Source of the DNA: Streptomyces mirabilis
Lineage (GTDB): Bacteria; Actinomycetota; Actinomycetes; Streptomycetales; Streptomycetaceae
Direction: 5' to 3'
Assembly: GCF_018310535.1 (NCBI RefSeq)
Contig: NZ_CP074102.1
Location: 7,626,001-7,690,000 of the forward strand
Length of the DNA stretch: 64,000 nucleotides
Shown here: positions 34,042-42,851 of the stretch, one piece after another
Numbering within the stretch: the stretch's first letter is position 1
How the letters are laid out: each line of letters starts with the position of its first letter
The notes under the pieces: model-generated
The model's database searches: none
What the model saw: the letters and a program-made list of their open reading frames with translations, nothing else
What the model was told of the DNA's origin: nothing
Translations under genes and position numbers: made by a program

Positions 34042-34650
34042 GTGCCTCGAATAGCCACCGCCACCTCGTCCCGGCAGGTCCGCCGCCTCACCACGATGGC
34101 GTTTTTCGGTCCGCCGGTGATCGTCGGGCTGTCGTTGCTGGCCGCCAATCCGGACTGGAGCGGGCTCGGACTGGTGCTCGGGACCTTCACGCTGATCGCG
34201 ACTCTCTCGCTGCTGATCACCGCCGCGCCGAACGGCTGGTTGATCGTCGGCGGGGTGATCGTGGGGATCGCCGCGCTGTCCGGGCCGGGGCCGGTGCTGC
34301 AGGCGGAGGTGATGGCGCACCAAGGGCAGCGGGTGGAGGTGCGGGTCACCTCGGTGAAGACGTACCAGGGCAAGCACGGGCCGGAGTACACCTGCCTTCT
34401 GGGGCGGGTGGACGGCAAGCCGCTCAACCACGCCGAGCTGGACAATGACTCCTGCGACGGGCCGATGGAAGTCGGGCAGACCGAGGACGTGCTCGTCGAC
34501 CCGCACGGCTGGACGGCGCCGGAGCTGGCCGAGACGGACTACAGCGGGATCGACATCGCCGCGTGGGCCCTGCCGGTGGTACTGGTGCTCTTCGAGCTGC
34601 TGGTCTGGTTGTCCCGGCGGGTCGGGCTGCGCCGGTTCGAGGGCCGCTGA
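34042..34650 (+). CDS. membrane protein with extracytoplasmic domain (tandem paralogue 1)
   Basis: A 202-residue protein: two to three N-terminal hydrophobic segments (near residues 20-38, 42-60, 66-82), a polar domain of about 85 residues with the motif QGQRVEVRVTSVKTYQGKHG and two Cys (YTCLL, NDSCDG), then a C-terminal segment near 172-190. GTG 34042 is used; ATG 34096 would remove the basic N-terminus. No known family recognised. The next gene is a clear paralogue and starts inside this stop codon. Confidence 0.78.
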   Translation: MPRIATATSSRQVRRLTTMAFFGPPVIVGLSLLAANPDWSGLGLVLGTFTLIATLSLLITAAPNGWLIVGGVIVGIAALSGPGPVLQAEVMAHQGQRVEVRVTSVKTYQGKHGPEYTCLLGRVDGKPLNHAELDNDSCDGPMEVGQTEDVLVDPHGWTAPELAETDYSGIDIAAWALPVVLVLFELLVWLSRRVGLRRFEGR

Positions 34651-35342
34651 TGGCGCCCGGGTCCCGGAAGAACGTGGCCTGGCCCCCGCACGTGGTGCGG
34701 CGGCTCGCCCGCACAGCCGCGCTCGTCCCCCTGCTGATGGTGGGCATCGGCGTGCTCGGCACCAGCCCGGACTGGTTTCCGGCGGCGCTGATCCTCGGTG
34801 TTCTGACCGTGGCCCTCGCGATCGCGGTGCTGATGGCGACCGCGACCAAGGGGTGGGTGTTCTTCGCCGGGCTGATCACTGGACCAGCCGTCGCGCTCGG
34901 CTCCGGGCTGGTCTTCCAGGCCGCGCTGATGCAGAGCCAGGGGCAGCGCACCGAGGTGCGGATCACCTCGGTGTACACCACCAAGGGCAAGACCGGCCCG
35001 ATCTACCACTGCAGGCTGAAGCGGACCGACGGCAGGCCGATGGCCCACGCCAACATCGTCGGCATGGGCTGCAACGGCACGGAGGACGCGGGCACCACCG
35101 AGGACCTGCTGGTGGACCCGAGTGGCTGGCTGGCCCCGCAGCCCGCCGATGCCGACCTCAGCTCCCTCCCCGTCGGCGTCGTGGGAGTCGGAGTCGCGAT
35201 CGGGTTGTGGGAGCTGACTGTCTGGCAGACTCGCCGGATCGGCCTGCGCGAGGCCGCGGCGAACCCGACGGCGCCCGGCCGGCCGAGCGGTGCCAAGCCG
35301 AGCGCCGACAACCGGAACAAGAAGAAGCGCAAGCGGCGCTAG
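34650..35342 (+). CDS. membrane protein with extracytoplasmic domain (tandem paralogue 2)
   Basis: A 230-residue paralogue of the preceding protein, with the same order of parts: N-terminal membrane segments, the domain QGQRTEVRITSVYTTKGKTG with YHCRL and GMGCNG cysteines, TTEDLLVDPSGW, and a final membrane segment near 175-195. It adds a Lys/Arg-rich tail (NKKKRKRR) that would be cytoplasmic. ATG 34650 shares one base with the previous stop (TGATG), so translation is coupled. The conserved Cys pair suggests a disulfide outside the cell. Function unknown. Confidence 0.78.
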   Translation: MAPGSRKNVAWPPHVVRRLARTAALVPLLMVGIGVLGTSPDWFPAALILGVLTVALAIAVLMATATKGWVFFAGLITGPAVALGSGLVFQAALMQSQGQRTEVRITSVYTTKGKTGPIYHCRLKRTDGRPMAHANIVGMGCNGTEDAGTTEDLLVDPSGWLAPQPADADLSSLPVGVVGVGVAIGLWELTVWQTRRIGLREAAANPTAPGRPSGAKPSADNRNKKKRKRR

Positions 35343-36182
35343 CTAGTGCCCCACCCGTCGCCAGTCCGTCACAGGGCCGGGGTTTGTGTGGTCCGCAGGG
35401 GTGACCCAGAAGGCTTTGCCCAGCTCAGCGCTAAAGTGGGCGCCTGTTCGGCCGTCCCCCGATGAGCGTCCCGTCAGCCGTCGTCCTATCCACGGCAGCA
35501 GGTGCTGCCTGGCGAAGCTGGCGTCGGCGGCGCGGCGGGCGGCCCAGCCGGGCGGCGCCGTCGGCGGCATCGGCGTACGCCACTCCTGGTCCTCGGGCTC
35601 GTACCCGAGCGTCTGCCAGACGGCCTCCGCGACCCGGCGGTGCCCCTCGGCCGTCAGGTGCAGCCGGTCCACGTCCCACATCCGGGGGTCGGCGAGCGAG
35701 GGCGCCCCGTAGAGGTCGACCACCAGTGCGCCGTGCCGGTCCGCGAGCTTGTCGACGACGGAGAAGAGCTCCTCCATACGCGGCCGGAAGCGTTCGAGCA
35801 CCGGACCGTTGCGGCCCGGGCTGCGCATCAGGACGAGCCGCTCGCAGGCGGGGGCGAGCCGCTCCACGGCCTCCTCCAGGAGAGCGCGGACACGTCCCAT
35901 GTCGACCTTGGGACGCAGCGTGTCGTTGAGTCCGCCGACGAGCGTGATCACGTCGGGCCGCATCGCGACCGCCACGTCCACCTGCTCCTCGACGATCTGC
36001 CCGATCAACTTGCCGCGCACCGCGAGGTTGGCGTACCGGAAACCGGGCGTCCGCGTGGCCATCCGGCCGGCGAGGAGATCGGCCCAGCCGCGGTAGGAGC
36101 CGTCGGGCAGCCGGTCCGACATGCCCTCGGTGAAGGAGTCGCCGACCGCGACAAGACTGGTGTAGGTGGCATTCGTCTGCAT
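35343..36182 (-). CDS. SGNH/GDSL hydrolase with a replaced C-terminus
   Basis: A 279-residue SGNH esterase/lipase. Block I VAVGDSFTEGMSD carries the catalytic Ser near residue 17, the Gly block is AVRGKLIG, the Asn block GGLNDTLRP, and DVDRLHLTAEGHRR gives the Asp-His pair near 190. No signal peptide. The last 33 residues after SSGDGR (TGAHFSAELGKAFWVTPADH and on) are unlike the family, whose probable natural tail lies at 33502-33567. The stop is 1 bp from the end of the paralogous membrane gene. Confidence 0.9.
   Translation of the reverse strand: MQTNATYTSLVAVGDSFTEGMSDRLPDGSYRGWADLLAGRMATRTPGFRYANLAVRGKLIGQIVEEQVDVAVAMRPDVITLVGGLNDTLRPKVDMGRVRALLEEAVERLAPACERLVLMRSPGRNGPVLERFRPRMEELFSVVDKLADRHGALVVDLYGAPSLADPRMWDVDRLHLTAEGHRRVAEAVWQTLGYEPEDQEWRTPMPPTAPPGWAARRAADASFARQHLLPWIGRRLTGRSSGDGRTGAHFSAELGKAFWVTPADHTNPGPVTDWRRVGH
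35452..35464. repeat. right copy of the 13-bp direct repeat (attachment-site-like)
   Basis: CCGTCCCCCGATG, the partner of 33554-33566. It lies inside the SGNH hydrolase gene, exactly where the encoded protein departs from the family. Confidence 0.5.
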
Positions 36183-36263
36183 GGCGGACAAGATGCTAAC
36201 CCGCACGCATACTCGCCGGTCGGTCGGGTCGCCACCGGGGACGGCCGGGACGGCCCGGCCCGC

Positions 36264-37277
36264 TCACACCGTCTGCCCGAACAGCTCCCTCAGCACGTCC
36301 TCCATCGTGACCAGCCCCGTCATCCGTCCGTCGCTGCCCATGACTCCCGCGAGGTGCGTACGACTGCGGCGCATCGCCGTGAGCACGTCGTCCAGCGGGG
36401 TGCTCTCCCGTACCCGCGCGATGGGCCGCATGTCCTCCACCCGGAACGGCACCTCGCGCGGCATCGCGTCCAGCGCGTCCTTGACGTGCAGATAGCCCAC
36501 GATGCGGCGCCCCTCGTCCACGACCGGGAAGCGTGAGAAGCCGGACTCGGCGGACAGCCGCTCCAGCTCCTCCGGAGTGACGCCCACACGCGCGTAGACG
36601 ACACGTTCCAGTGGCAGCACCACGTCCCGTACGGGTCGGCGGCCGAGCTCCAGTGCGTCGTGCAGCCGCTCCAGAGCGCGGTCGTCGATGAGCCCCGCCT
36701 CGCCGGAGTCCTTGACCAGCCTGGCCAGCTCGTCGTCGGAGAAGGTGGCGACGACCTCGTCCTTCGTCTCGACCCGCAGCAGCTTCAGCAGGCCGTTCGC
36801 GAAGGCGTTGACCGTGAAGATCACCGGGCGCAGCGCCCGGGAGAGCGCCACCAGCGGCGGTCCGAGCAGCAGCGCGGTGCGCACCGGCTCCGCGAGCGCG
36901 ATGTTCTTCGGCACCATTTCGCCGAGCAGCATGTGCAGATAGGTCGCCAGGGCGAGCGCGATCACGAACGAGATCGCGTGGCCCGCGCTCTGCGAGACGC
37001 CCATCGCGTGGAACGCCGGTTCCAGCAGGTGCGCGATCGCGGGCTCGGCAACGATGCCGAGGACCAGCGTGCACAGGGTGATGCCCAGTTGCGCGGCCGC
37101 CAGCAGCGCGGACACGTGCTCCAGGCCCCACAGGACGCTGCGTGCCCGCCGGTCGCCCTCCTCGGCACGCGGTTCGATCTGGCTGCGGCGCACCGAGATC
37201 AGCGCGAACTCGCCGCCCACGAAGAAGGCGTTCACGACCAGCGTCGCCAGCCCGATCAGCAGTTGTACGACGGTCAT
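36264..37277 (-). CDS. CNNM/CorC-type membrane protein with CBS domains (second of pair)
   Basis: A 337-residue hemolysin-C/CorC family protein: DUF21 (CNNM) membrane domain with four hydrophobic segments in the first 150 residues (AAAQLGITLCTLVLGIVAEP; LGEMVPKNIALAEPVRTALL), then a CBS pair (VVYARVGVTPEEL; MGSDGRMTGLVTMEDVLREL). It lacks the C-terminal CorC_HlyC domain that its partner has. The pair is coupled by a 4-bp ATGA overlap. The family is linked to magnesium or cobalt efflux and resistance. Confidence 0.9.
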   Translation of the reverse strand: MTVVQLLIGLATLVVNAFFVGGEFALISVRRSQIEPRAEEGDRRARSVLWGLEHVSALLAAAQLGITLCTLVLGIVAEPAIAHLLEPAFHAMGVSQSAGHAISFVIALALATYLHMLLGEMVPKNIALAEPVRTALLLGPPLVALSRALRPVIFTVNAFANGLLKLLRVETKDEVVATFSDDELARLVKDSGEAGLIDDRALERLHDALELGRRPVRDVVLPLERVVYARVGVTPEELERLSAESGFSRFPVVDEGRRIVGYLHVKDALDAMPREVPFRVEDMRPIARVRESTPLDDVLTAMRRSRTHLAGVMGSDGRMTGLVTMEDVLRELFGQTV

Positions 37278-38617
37278 CGCGGCCCCCTCTCCTCGTCGTA
37301 GCGCTGCTCCCCGTCGCGCGGCGCGTGCAGCAGCACCCGCGCGGCCCGCCGCCCGGAGGCGTCCACCACGTCGAGCCGCCACCCGGCGACCTCGACGGCG
37401 TCCCCGACGGCGGGTATGCGGCCGAGCCCGGTCGCGAGGAAGCCGGCCAGGGTCTCGTAGGGCCCCTCGGGCACCCGCAGCCCGACGCGGGCCAGTTGGT
37501 CGGTGCGGGCGGACCCGTCGGCCGAGTACAGCGCCCGCCCCTCCTCGTCCGTGCCGGCCGGGGCCAGGTCGGGCGTCTCGTGCGGGTCGTGCTCGTCGCG
37601 GACCTCGCCGACGACCTCCTCGACGATGTCCTCCAGGGTGGCGACGCCCGCCGTGCCGCCGTACTCGTCGATGACGACGGCCATGGTGCGTCCGCCGGAC
37701 AGCCGGTCGAGCAGCCGGTCGACGGTGAGTGACTCCGGTACGAACAGGGGTTCGCGCATGATCCGGGAGGCGGGGGTGCGAGGCCGCTGCTCGGCGGGTA
37801 CCGCCACCACGTCCTTGATGTGTGCCACGCCCACGACCGAGTCGAGGTTGCCGCGGTAGACGGGGAAGCGGGACAGACCCGTCGCCCGTGTCGCGTTCGC
37901 CACGTCCTCGCAGGTCGCCTGGACGTCCAGCGCGATGACCTGGACGCGCGGGGTCATCACGTTCTCCGCGGTCAGGTCGGCGAGGTTCAGGGTGCGCACG
38001 AACAGCTCGGCGGTGTCCGCCTCCAGGGCGCCCTCCTTGGCGGAGTGCCGGGCCAGGGCGACCAGTTCCTGGGGTCCGCGCGCGGAGGCCAGCTCCTCGG
38101 CCGGTTCGAGGCCGAAGACACGCACGACACGGTTGGCCGTGTTGTTGAGATGCGTGATGAACGGGCGGAACGCGGCGCTGAACCAGCGCTGCGGCGTCGC
38201 CACCCGCTTGGCCACGGCGAGCGGTGAGGAGATCGCCCAGTTCTTGGGGACCAGCTCGCCGACGACCATCAGGAAGACCGTCGACAGGGCCGTACCGATG
38301 ACCAGCGCAACCGAGCGGGACGCGGAGGGCGAGACACCGAGCGACTCCAGCGGACCCGCGATGAGCTTGGCGATCGACGACTCGGAGAGCATGCCGACGA
38401 CCAGGTTGGTGACGGTGATGCCGAGCTGGGCGCCGGACAACTGGAACGTCAGATTCCGTGCGGCCTTGAGGGCGCCCGACGCGCCGCGCTCGCCGCGCTC
38501 GACGGCGCGCTCCAGCTCGCTGCGCTCGACCGTGGTCAGTGAGAACTCCGCCGCGACGAAGGCGCCACAGGCCAGCGAGAGCAGCACCGCCACCAGGAGG
38601 AGGAGCACTTCGGTCAT
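37274..38617 (-). CDS. CNNM/CorC hemolysin-family transporter (first of pair)
   Basis: A 447-residue protein with the full layout: DUF21 membrane domain (residues 1-200, with AEFSLTTVERSELERAV and GELVPKNWAISSPLAVA), two CBS domains (VMTPRVQVIALDVQA; VVIDEYGGTAGVATLEDIVE) and a C-terminal CorC_HlyC domain. It acts in the cytoplasmic membrane, probably in Mg2+ or Co2+ homeostasis. It leads the two-gene operon; a hairpin lies about 95 bp upstream. Confidence 0.92.
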   Translation of the reverse strand: MTEVLLLLVAVLLSLACGAFVAAEFSLTTVERSELERAVERGERGASGALKAARNLTFQLSGAQLGITVTNLVVGMLSESSIAKLIAGPLESLGVSPSASRSVALVIGTALSTVFLMVVGELVPKNWAISSPLAVAKRVATPQRWFSAAFRPFITHLNNTANRVVRVFGLEPAEELASARGPQELVALARHSAKEGALEADTAELFVRTLNLADLTAENVMTPRVQVIALDVQATCEDVANATRATGLSRFPVYRGNLDSVVGVAHIKDVVAVPAEQRPRTPASRIMREPLFVPESLTVDRLLDRLSGGRTMAVVIDEYGGTAGVATLEDIVEEVVGEVRDEHDPHETPDLAPAGTDEEGRALYSADGSARTDQLARVGLRVPEGPYETLAGFLATGLGRIPAVGDAVEVAGWRLDVVDASGRRAARVLLHAPRDGEQRYDEERGPR

Positions 38618-38711
38618 CGGGTCACCTCCGTCCCATGATCGGCCAGGGGCGGGGGGATCGCGCGATGTCGGGTACAGGGAGGCTCGCCCATCGGTGGACG
38701 CTCACACCTTT

Positions 38712-38739
38712 CATGGGAGGACCGGGTGATCCTCCCATG
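38712..38739 (-). terminator. hairpin between the GNAT gene and the CorC operon
   Basis: Ten-base arms CATGGGAGGA (38712-38721) and TCCTCCCATG (38730-38739) pair perfectly across 8 nt. On the minus strand it follows the GNAT stop by 38 bp and precedes the CorC start by 94 bp. It may be a terminator for GNAT; there is no T-run, so an operator or leader element for corC is the alternative. Confidence 0.45.
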
Positions 38740-38777
38740 GTAAAGGATCGGCAAAGTGCCCTCTTGGGTGCTGGACG

Positions 38778-39203
38778 CTAGTCGGTGAGCGGTTTCGCCC
38801 AGCGGCGCCACTGCTCCTGGGGCGCGTACCCGGCGGCCCGCCACGCATGCTGCCCGGTCTCGTTCCGCCACAGCACCATCGCGTCCGCGCGCCGCCCCCC
38901 GAGCCGTACGAACCGCTCCTCGGCGGCGGCGAGCAGCGCCGAACCGATGCCGAGGCGGCGCCGCCCGGGATGCACCGCGAACCGGTACAGATGGCAGCGC
39001 CAGCCGTCGAAGCCCGCGATCACCGTGCCCACCAGCTCGCCGTCGTCCTCGGCCAGGATCAGCGCCTCCGGATCGTGGGCGACCAGTCGTCCCACGCCGT
39101 CCCGGTCGTCACTGATGCTCGTGCCCTCGGCGGCCACCTTCCAGAAAGCCAGCACGGTGTCGAGGTCCTCGGGCGTCGCGGCCCGTATGCGCAGCTCGGT
39201 CAT
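38778..39203 (-). CDS. GNAT family N-acetyltransferase
   Basis: A 141-residue single-domain GNAT. The acetyl-CoA motif reads FAVHPGRRRLGIGSALLAAA near residues 76-95; the start MTELRIRAATPEDLDTVLAF is typical. It is cytoplasmic, and the substrate (amine, peptide or antibiotic) is unknown. It lies 57 bp after the LLM oxidoreductase on the same strand and may be co-transcribed. Confidence 0.88.
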   Translation of the reverse strand: MTELRIRAATPEDLDTVLAFWKVAAEGTSISDDRDGVGRLVAHDPEALILAEDDGELVGTVIAGFDGWRCHLYRFAVHPGRRRLGIGSALLAAAEERFVRLGGRRADAMVLWRNETGQHAWRAAGYAPQEQWRRWAKPLTD

Positions 39204-39260
39204 GGCGCCGATCCCATCATGTGTTCCATGGTGCGGCGCCGAATTCCACGATCCGGACGG

Positions 39261-40187
39261 TCACTCGCCCCGCAGCGCCTCGACGACGGGGGCGAACGCC
39301 TCCATGTTGGGCTCCAGGACCGTCAGATACGAGAGCCCGTACCGCTCTCGCTGCGCCCGCACCTGCGCGACGATCTGCTCCAGCGTTCCCACCAGCACGA
39401 TCGGCAGTTCCAGGACCTCGTCCTCGGTCAGGTTCGGGATACGGGGCAGCCAGGGCTGGATCGCGGCGCCGCGGTCGTCGGTGACGGCGAGTATCTGGAT
39501 CAGCAGATTGAGCTCGGCGGGCTCCTTGCGTCCCTCGGCCGCCTCCCGGTACAGGGCGACGCGTTCGTCCATTTCGGCGGCCGTGATCGGCTCCAGCGTG
39601 CCGCCCGGGCTGGTGCGCGCCCCGGTGAACGCCGCGATGTCCGCGTGCTCGGCGGTGAGCCGCAGCATCCGGTCGCCGTTGGCGCCGATCAGCAGCGGCA
39701 CGCGGGGCCGCTGTACCGTTCCCGGCCGGTGCTCGTCCGAACCGAGGAGGCGCTCCAACTCCTCCACGGTGCGCTGGAGATGGTCGACCCGCTCGCGCGG
39801 CGAGCCCCAGGGGAGGCCTGCCGTGTGGTGCTCCGCCGGGATGTAGCCGGTGCCGAGACCGAGTTCGAGGCGGCCGCCCGTCAGCGTGTCCGTGGTGGCG
39901 ACCTCGCGGGCCAGCAGCGTGGGATTCCAGAAGCCCGCGTTGAGCACGAAGGTGCCGAGGCGGGGCCCCTCGGTGACCTCCGCCGCGGCCACCAGCGAGG
40001 GGAAGGGCGCGGGCATGCCCAGGTGGTCGGGGACCAGGATCACGTCGTAGCCGAGTTCCTCGGCCCGCCGGCACTTGGCGCGCCACTCGTCGAGGGGCGC
40101 GGGGGCGAGCAGGTTGATGCCGAAGCGGAAGGGGCGGAAGCGACGGGAAGGGACGGAGGGGCCGGAAGGGGGTAGGGGCCGCGACAT
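39261..40187 (-). CDS. LLM-class F420-dependent oxidoreductase-like protein
   Basis: A 308-residue luciferase-like TIM-barrel protein. FGINLLAPAPLDEWRAKCRR, GYDVILVPDHLG, GGRLELGLGTGY and LLIGANGDRMLRLTAEHAD are the expected blocks, which favour F420 over FMN in actinobacteria. The first 20 residues are a repetitive Pro/Ser/Arg/Phe stretch encoded by GGAAGGG-rich DNA, so the native start may be later. Substrate unknown. Confidence 0.87.
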   Translation of the reverse strand: MSRPLPPSGPSVPSRRFRPFRFGINLLAPAPLDEWRAKCRRAEELGYDVILVPDHLGMPAPFPSLVAAAEVTEGPRLGTFVLNAGFWNPTLLAREVATTDTLTGGRLELGLGTGYIPAEHHTAGLPWGSPRERVDHLQRTVEELERLLGSDEHRPGTVQRPRVPLLIGANGDRMLRLTAEHADIAAFTGARTSPGGTLEPITAAEMDERVALYREAAEGRKEPAELNLLIQILAVTDDRGAAIQPWLPRIPNLTEDEVLELPIVLVGTLEQIVAQVRAQRERYGLSYLTVLEPNMEAFAPVVEALRGE

Positions 40188-40233
40188 GAACTCTCCTCAC
40201 TCACGGGCGACTTGCGCCCGAGGGGTGAACGGG

Positions 40234-40279
40234 GCGGACAGGACGCGAGTACATCAGCGGACAGGACACGTGTACATCA
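40234..40279. repeat. 23-bp direct repeat, two adjacent copies
   Basis: Copies at 40234-40256 and 40257-40279 (start GCGGACAGGAC, end GTACATCA) differ at two positions. The second copy includes the stop codon of the ABC permease gene. It lies between that gene and the LLM oxidoreductase start. No function is evident. Confidence 0.75.
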
Positions 40280-42841
40280 TTCGTGTGCGATGGCCGCCAG
40301 GACGTTCATGCGCGAGGCACGCAGCGCCGGCAGCAGCGCCGCCACTATGCCCACGACCGCCGAACCCACGACCACGGCGACGATGGTGGTCCAGGGGATG
40401 GCGAGCGACTTCATGCCCTGGAGCGCGAGGACCCGCTGCACACAGACGCCCCAGACCAGCCCGAGCGCGAGGCCGAGGACGGCGCCGAACACGGCGATCA
40501 CCACCGACTCCAGCCTGATCATCCGGCGCAGTTGGCGCCGGGCGAGCCCGATGGCGCGCAGCAGTCCGATCTCACGGGTGCGTTCGACCACCGACAGGGC
40601 GAGGGTGTTGACCACGCCGAGCACCGCGATCACGATCGCGAGTCCGAGCAGCGCGTACACGAGGTAGAGCAGCACGGCGATCTGGTCGTGCACGAGCTTC
40701 TTGTAGTCGGCCTGGTCGCGGACCTGCACCTGTGGATAGGGCTTGAGCGTCTGCTCCAGCTGCGCGCGCAGCCGGTCGGGGCTCGTGCCGGTCGCCGCGT
40801 TCACGTACAGGGCCGAGTCCTGCCCGCCGGGCACGTACTTCTCGATCGTGCCGAAGCCGAAGAACAGCCCGCCCTGCATCCCGAAACCCCCGGAGCCGCC
40901 CTGGTCGGTGAGCGCCCCCACCGTCAGGTCGGTCTTCCGCCCCGCGGGGAACTCGACGGGGATCGCGCTGCCGACGCGCACGCCGTGCTCCCGCGCGAAC
41001 TCCGCGTCCATCGCCAGGCGGCCGGCGCCGAGCGCCGCCGCCGTGTCCCCCTGGGTGTACGTGACGTGGGCGACGTCGTCGAGCCGCGGATCGTAGCCCG
41101 CCGCGGTCGTCTCGACCCGCTTGCCGTCCGGCAGCCGCACCGCGACCGGCGTGAACCGCTGGCGGACGACGAGCCCGGCACCCTGGGTGGCGCGCACCTT
41201 GTCCGTGATCTCCGTGGTGAACGGCACGAAGTTGCTGTTCTGGATCACGAAGTCGGAGCCCAGCGTCTTGTCGATCTGATGGTCGAAGGACTTGCTCATG
41301 GACGCGCTCGCCACGGACATCCCGCCGACCAGCGCGAGGCCCACCATGAGCGCGGCCGCCGTGGCGCCCGTGCGCCGCGGATTGCGCAGCGCGTTGCGCT
41401 GGCTCATCCGGCCGACCGGGCCGAACAGGGCGGGGAAGGCACCGCCCAGGACCCGGATCACCGGTCGCACAAGGAGCGGACCCGCGATCACCGTCGCGAT
41501 GAGGGTGAGCACGACACCGAGACCCAGCAGGGAGGCGGACGTCGCGGTCTTCGACGCCGCGGCGCAGCCGGTCAGCGCGGCGCCGCCGGCCACGCCCACG
41601 ACCGAGCCCACCAGGGCGCGCGTCCGCAGCGGCCGTCCCACCCCGGCGACCTCGGCGTCCGAGAGGGCCGCCATCGGGGAGACACCGGCCGCGCGCCGGG
41701 CGGGCAGATACGCCGCCACGAAGGTGACGCCGACCCCGACGACGTACGACGTGACGGGGGTCGGCCACCCGATCACCATCTCGGTGGACTTGAGGTTCAT
41801 CCCGAACGCGCTCATGAGCCGGATCAGCCCGAGGGCGAGCCCGATCCCCGCGGCGAGTCCGAGCGTCGAGCCGACCAGACCGAGCAGCAGCGCCTCGGTG
41901 AGCACGGACCGCCGCACCTGCCGTCGGTCGGCGCCGAGCGCGCGCAACAGGCCCAGCTCACGGGTGCGTTGGGCGATGAGCATCGAGAAGGTGTTGACGA
42001 TCAGGAAGACGCCGACCAGCACGGCGATGCCGGCGAAGCCGAGCATCACGTACTTGATGACGTCCAGGAATCCGCCGAGCTGCGCGGCGGCGTCCTTGGC
42101 CTGCTCGTCGGCGGTCTTCACCTCGTAGGTCCTGGTGCCGACCTGCGCCGCGATCCGCTGCTTGAGCGGAGCGTCGGCGACCCCGGGTGCCGCGTCCACC
42201 GCGATGCTCGTGGCGGCGTCCGGGCTGCCGAGCAGGTTCGTCTGTGCGGTGGGGGTGTCGAGGAACAGCAGCGCGGCACCGGGGTTGGTGGTGGTGAAGG
42301 TGGCGATGCCGACGATCTTCACCGGGAAGGTGCGCTGTGCCTGCACCGTCAGGCTGTCGCCGATCGCCACGTGCTTGCGCTTGGCGGTGTCCGCGTCGAG
42401 CAGCGCCTCGTCGGCGCCGTGCGGGGCGTGGCCCGAGGTCAGCTTCACCGGGCTGCGCTTGGTGACCTGCCAGTTGGTGGCGATGGTCGGCGCGCCCGAG
42501 GTGGGTCCGATCGACTTGTTCTCGCGGTCGACGATGGTGAGGTTCTCGACGCTCACGTCCACATGGGTGGCCGCCACGCCGTCGACCTTCGCGAGCCGGT
42601 CCGCGAGCGAGGCGGGCAGCGTCGGCGTGGCACCGGTCGACACCCGCGACTTGAGATCGTTCTTCGGCGACACGGTCACATCGGCCGCGGTGGAGGCGAA
42701 GAGCCGATCGAACGTACGCGTGACCGTGTCCGAGAAAATCAGGCTGCCCGCCACGAACGCCACGGACAGCACGACGGCCAGCGCGGACAGGAGCAGCCGC
42801 CCCTTGTGGGCGAGGAAGCTCCGCAGAGTCGCCTTGAGCAC
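40277..42841 (-). CDS. ABC transporter permease, double FtsX type
   Basis: An 854-residue membrane protein with two FtsX-like units. Hydrophobic segments occur near residue 20-40, then a large external domain, three helices near 265-390, a second external domain near 490-690, and three final helices near 720-840. The ends RTRELGLLRALGADRRQVRR and RTREIGLLRAIGLARRQLRR are the coupling-helix motifs. The GTG at 42841 is 10 nt after the ATPase stop. The pair belongs to the MacB/LolCDE-like group, which moves lipids, peptides or drugs, or transmits force across the envelope. Confidence 0.92.
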   Translation of the reverse strand: MLKATLRSFLAHKGRLLLSALAVVLSVAFVAGSLIFSDTVTRTFDRLFASTAADVTVSPKNDLKSRVSTGATPTLPASLADRLAKVDGVAATHVDVSVENLTIVDRENKSIGPTSGAPTIATNWQVTKRSPVKLTSGHAPHGADEALLDADTAKRKHVAIGDSLTVQAQRTFPVKIVGIATFTTTNPGAALLFLDTPTAQTNLLGSPDAATSIAVDAAPGVADAPLKQRIAAQVGTRTYEVKTADEQAKDAAAQLGGFLDVIKYVMLGFAGIAVLVGVFLIVNTFSMLIAQRTRELGLLRALGADRRQVRRSVLTEALLLGLVGSTLGLAAGIGLALGLIRLMSAFGMNLKSTEMVIGWPTPVTSYVVGVGVTFVAAYLPARRAAGVSPMAALSDAEVAGVGRPLRTRALVGSVVGVAGGAALTGCAAASKTATSASLLGLGVVLTLIATVIAGPLLVRPVIRVLGGAFPALFGPVGRMSQRNALRNPRRTGATAAALMVGLALVGGMSVASASMSKSFDHQIDKTLGSDFVIQNSNFVPFTTEITDKVRATQGAGLVVRQRFTPVAVRLPDGKRVETTAAGYDPRLDDVAHVTYTQGDTAAALGAGRLAMDAEFAREHGVRVGSAIPVEFPAGRKTDLTVGALTDQGGSGGFGMQGGLFFGFGTIEKYVPGGQDSALYVNAATGTSPDRLRAQLEQTLKPYPQVQVRDQADYKKLVHDQIAVLLYLVYALLGLAIVIAVLGVVNTLALSVVERTREIGLLRAIGLARRQLRRMIRLESVVIAVFGAVLGLALGLVWGVCVQRVLALQGMKSLAIPWTTIVAVVVGSAVVGIVAALLPALRASRMNVLAAIAHE

Positions 42842-42851
42842 GGCCGCCGCC

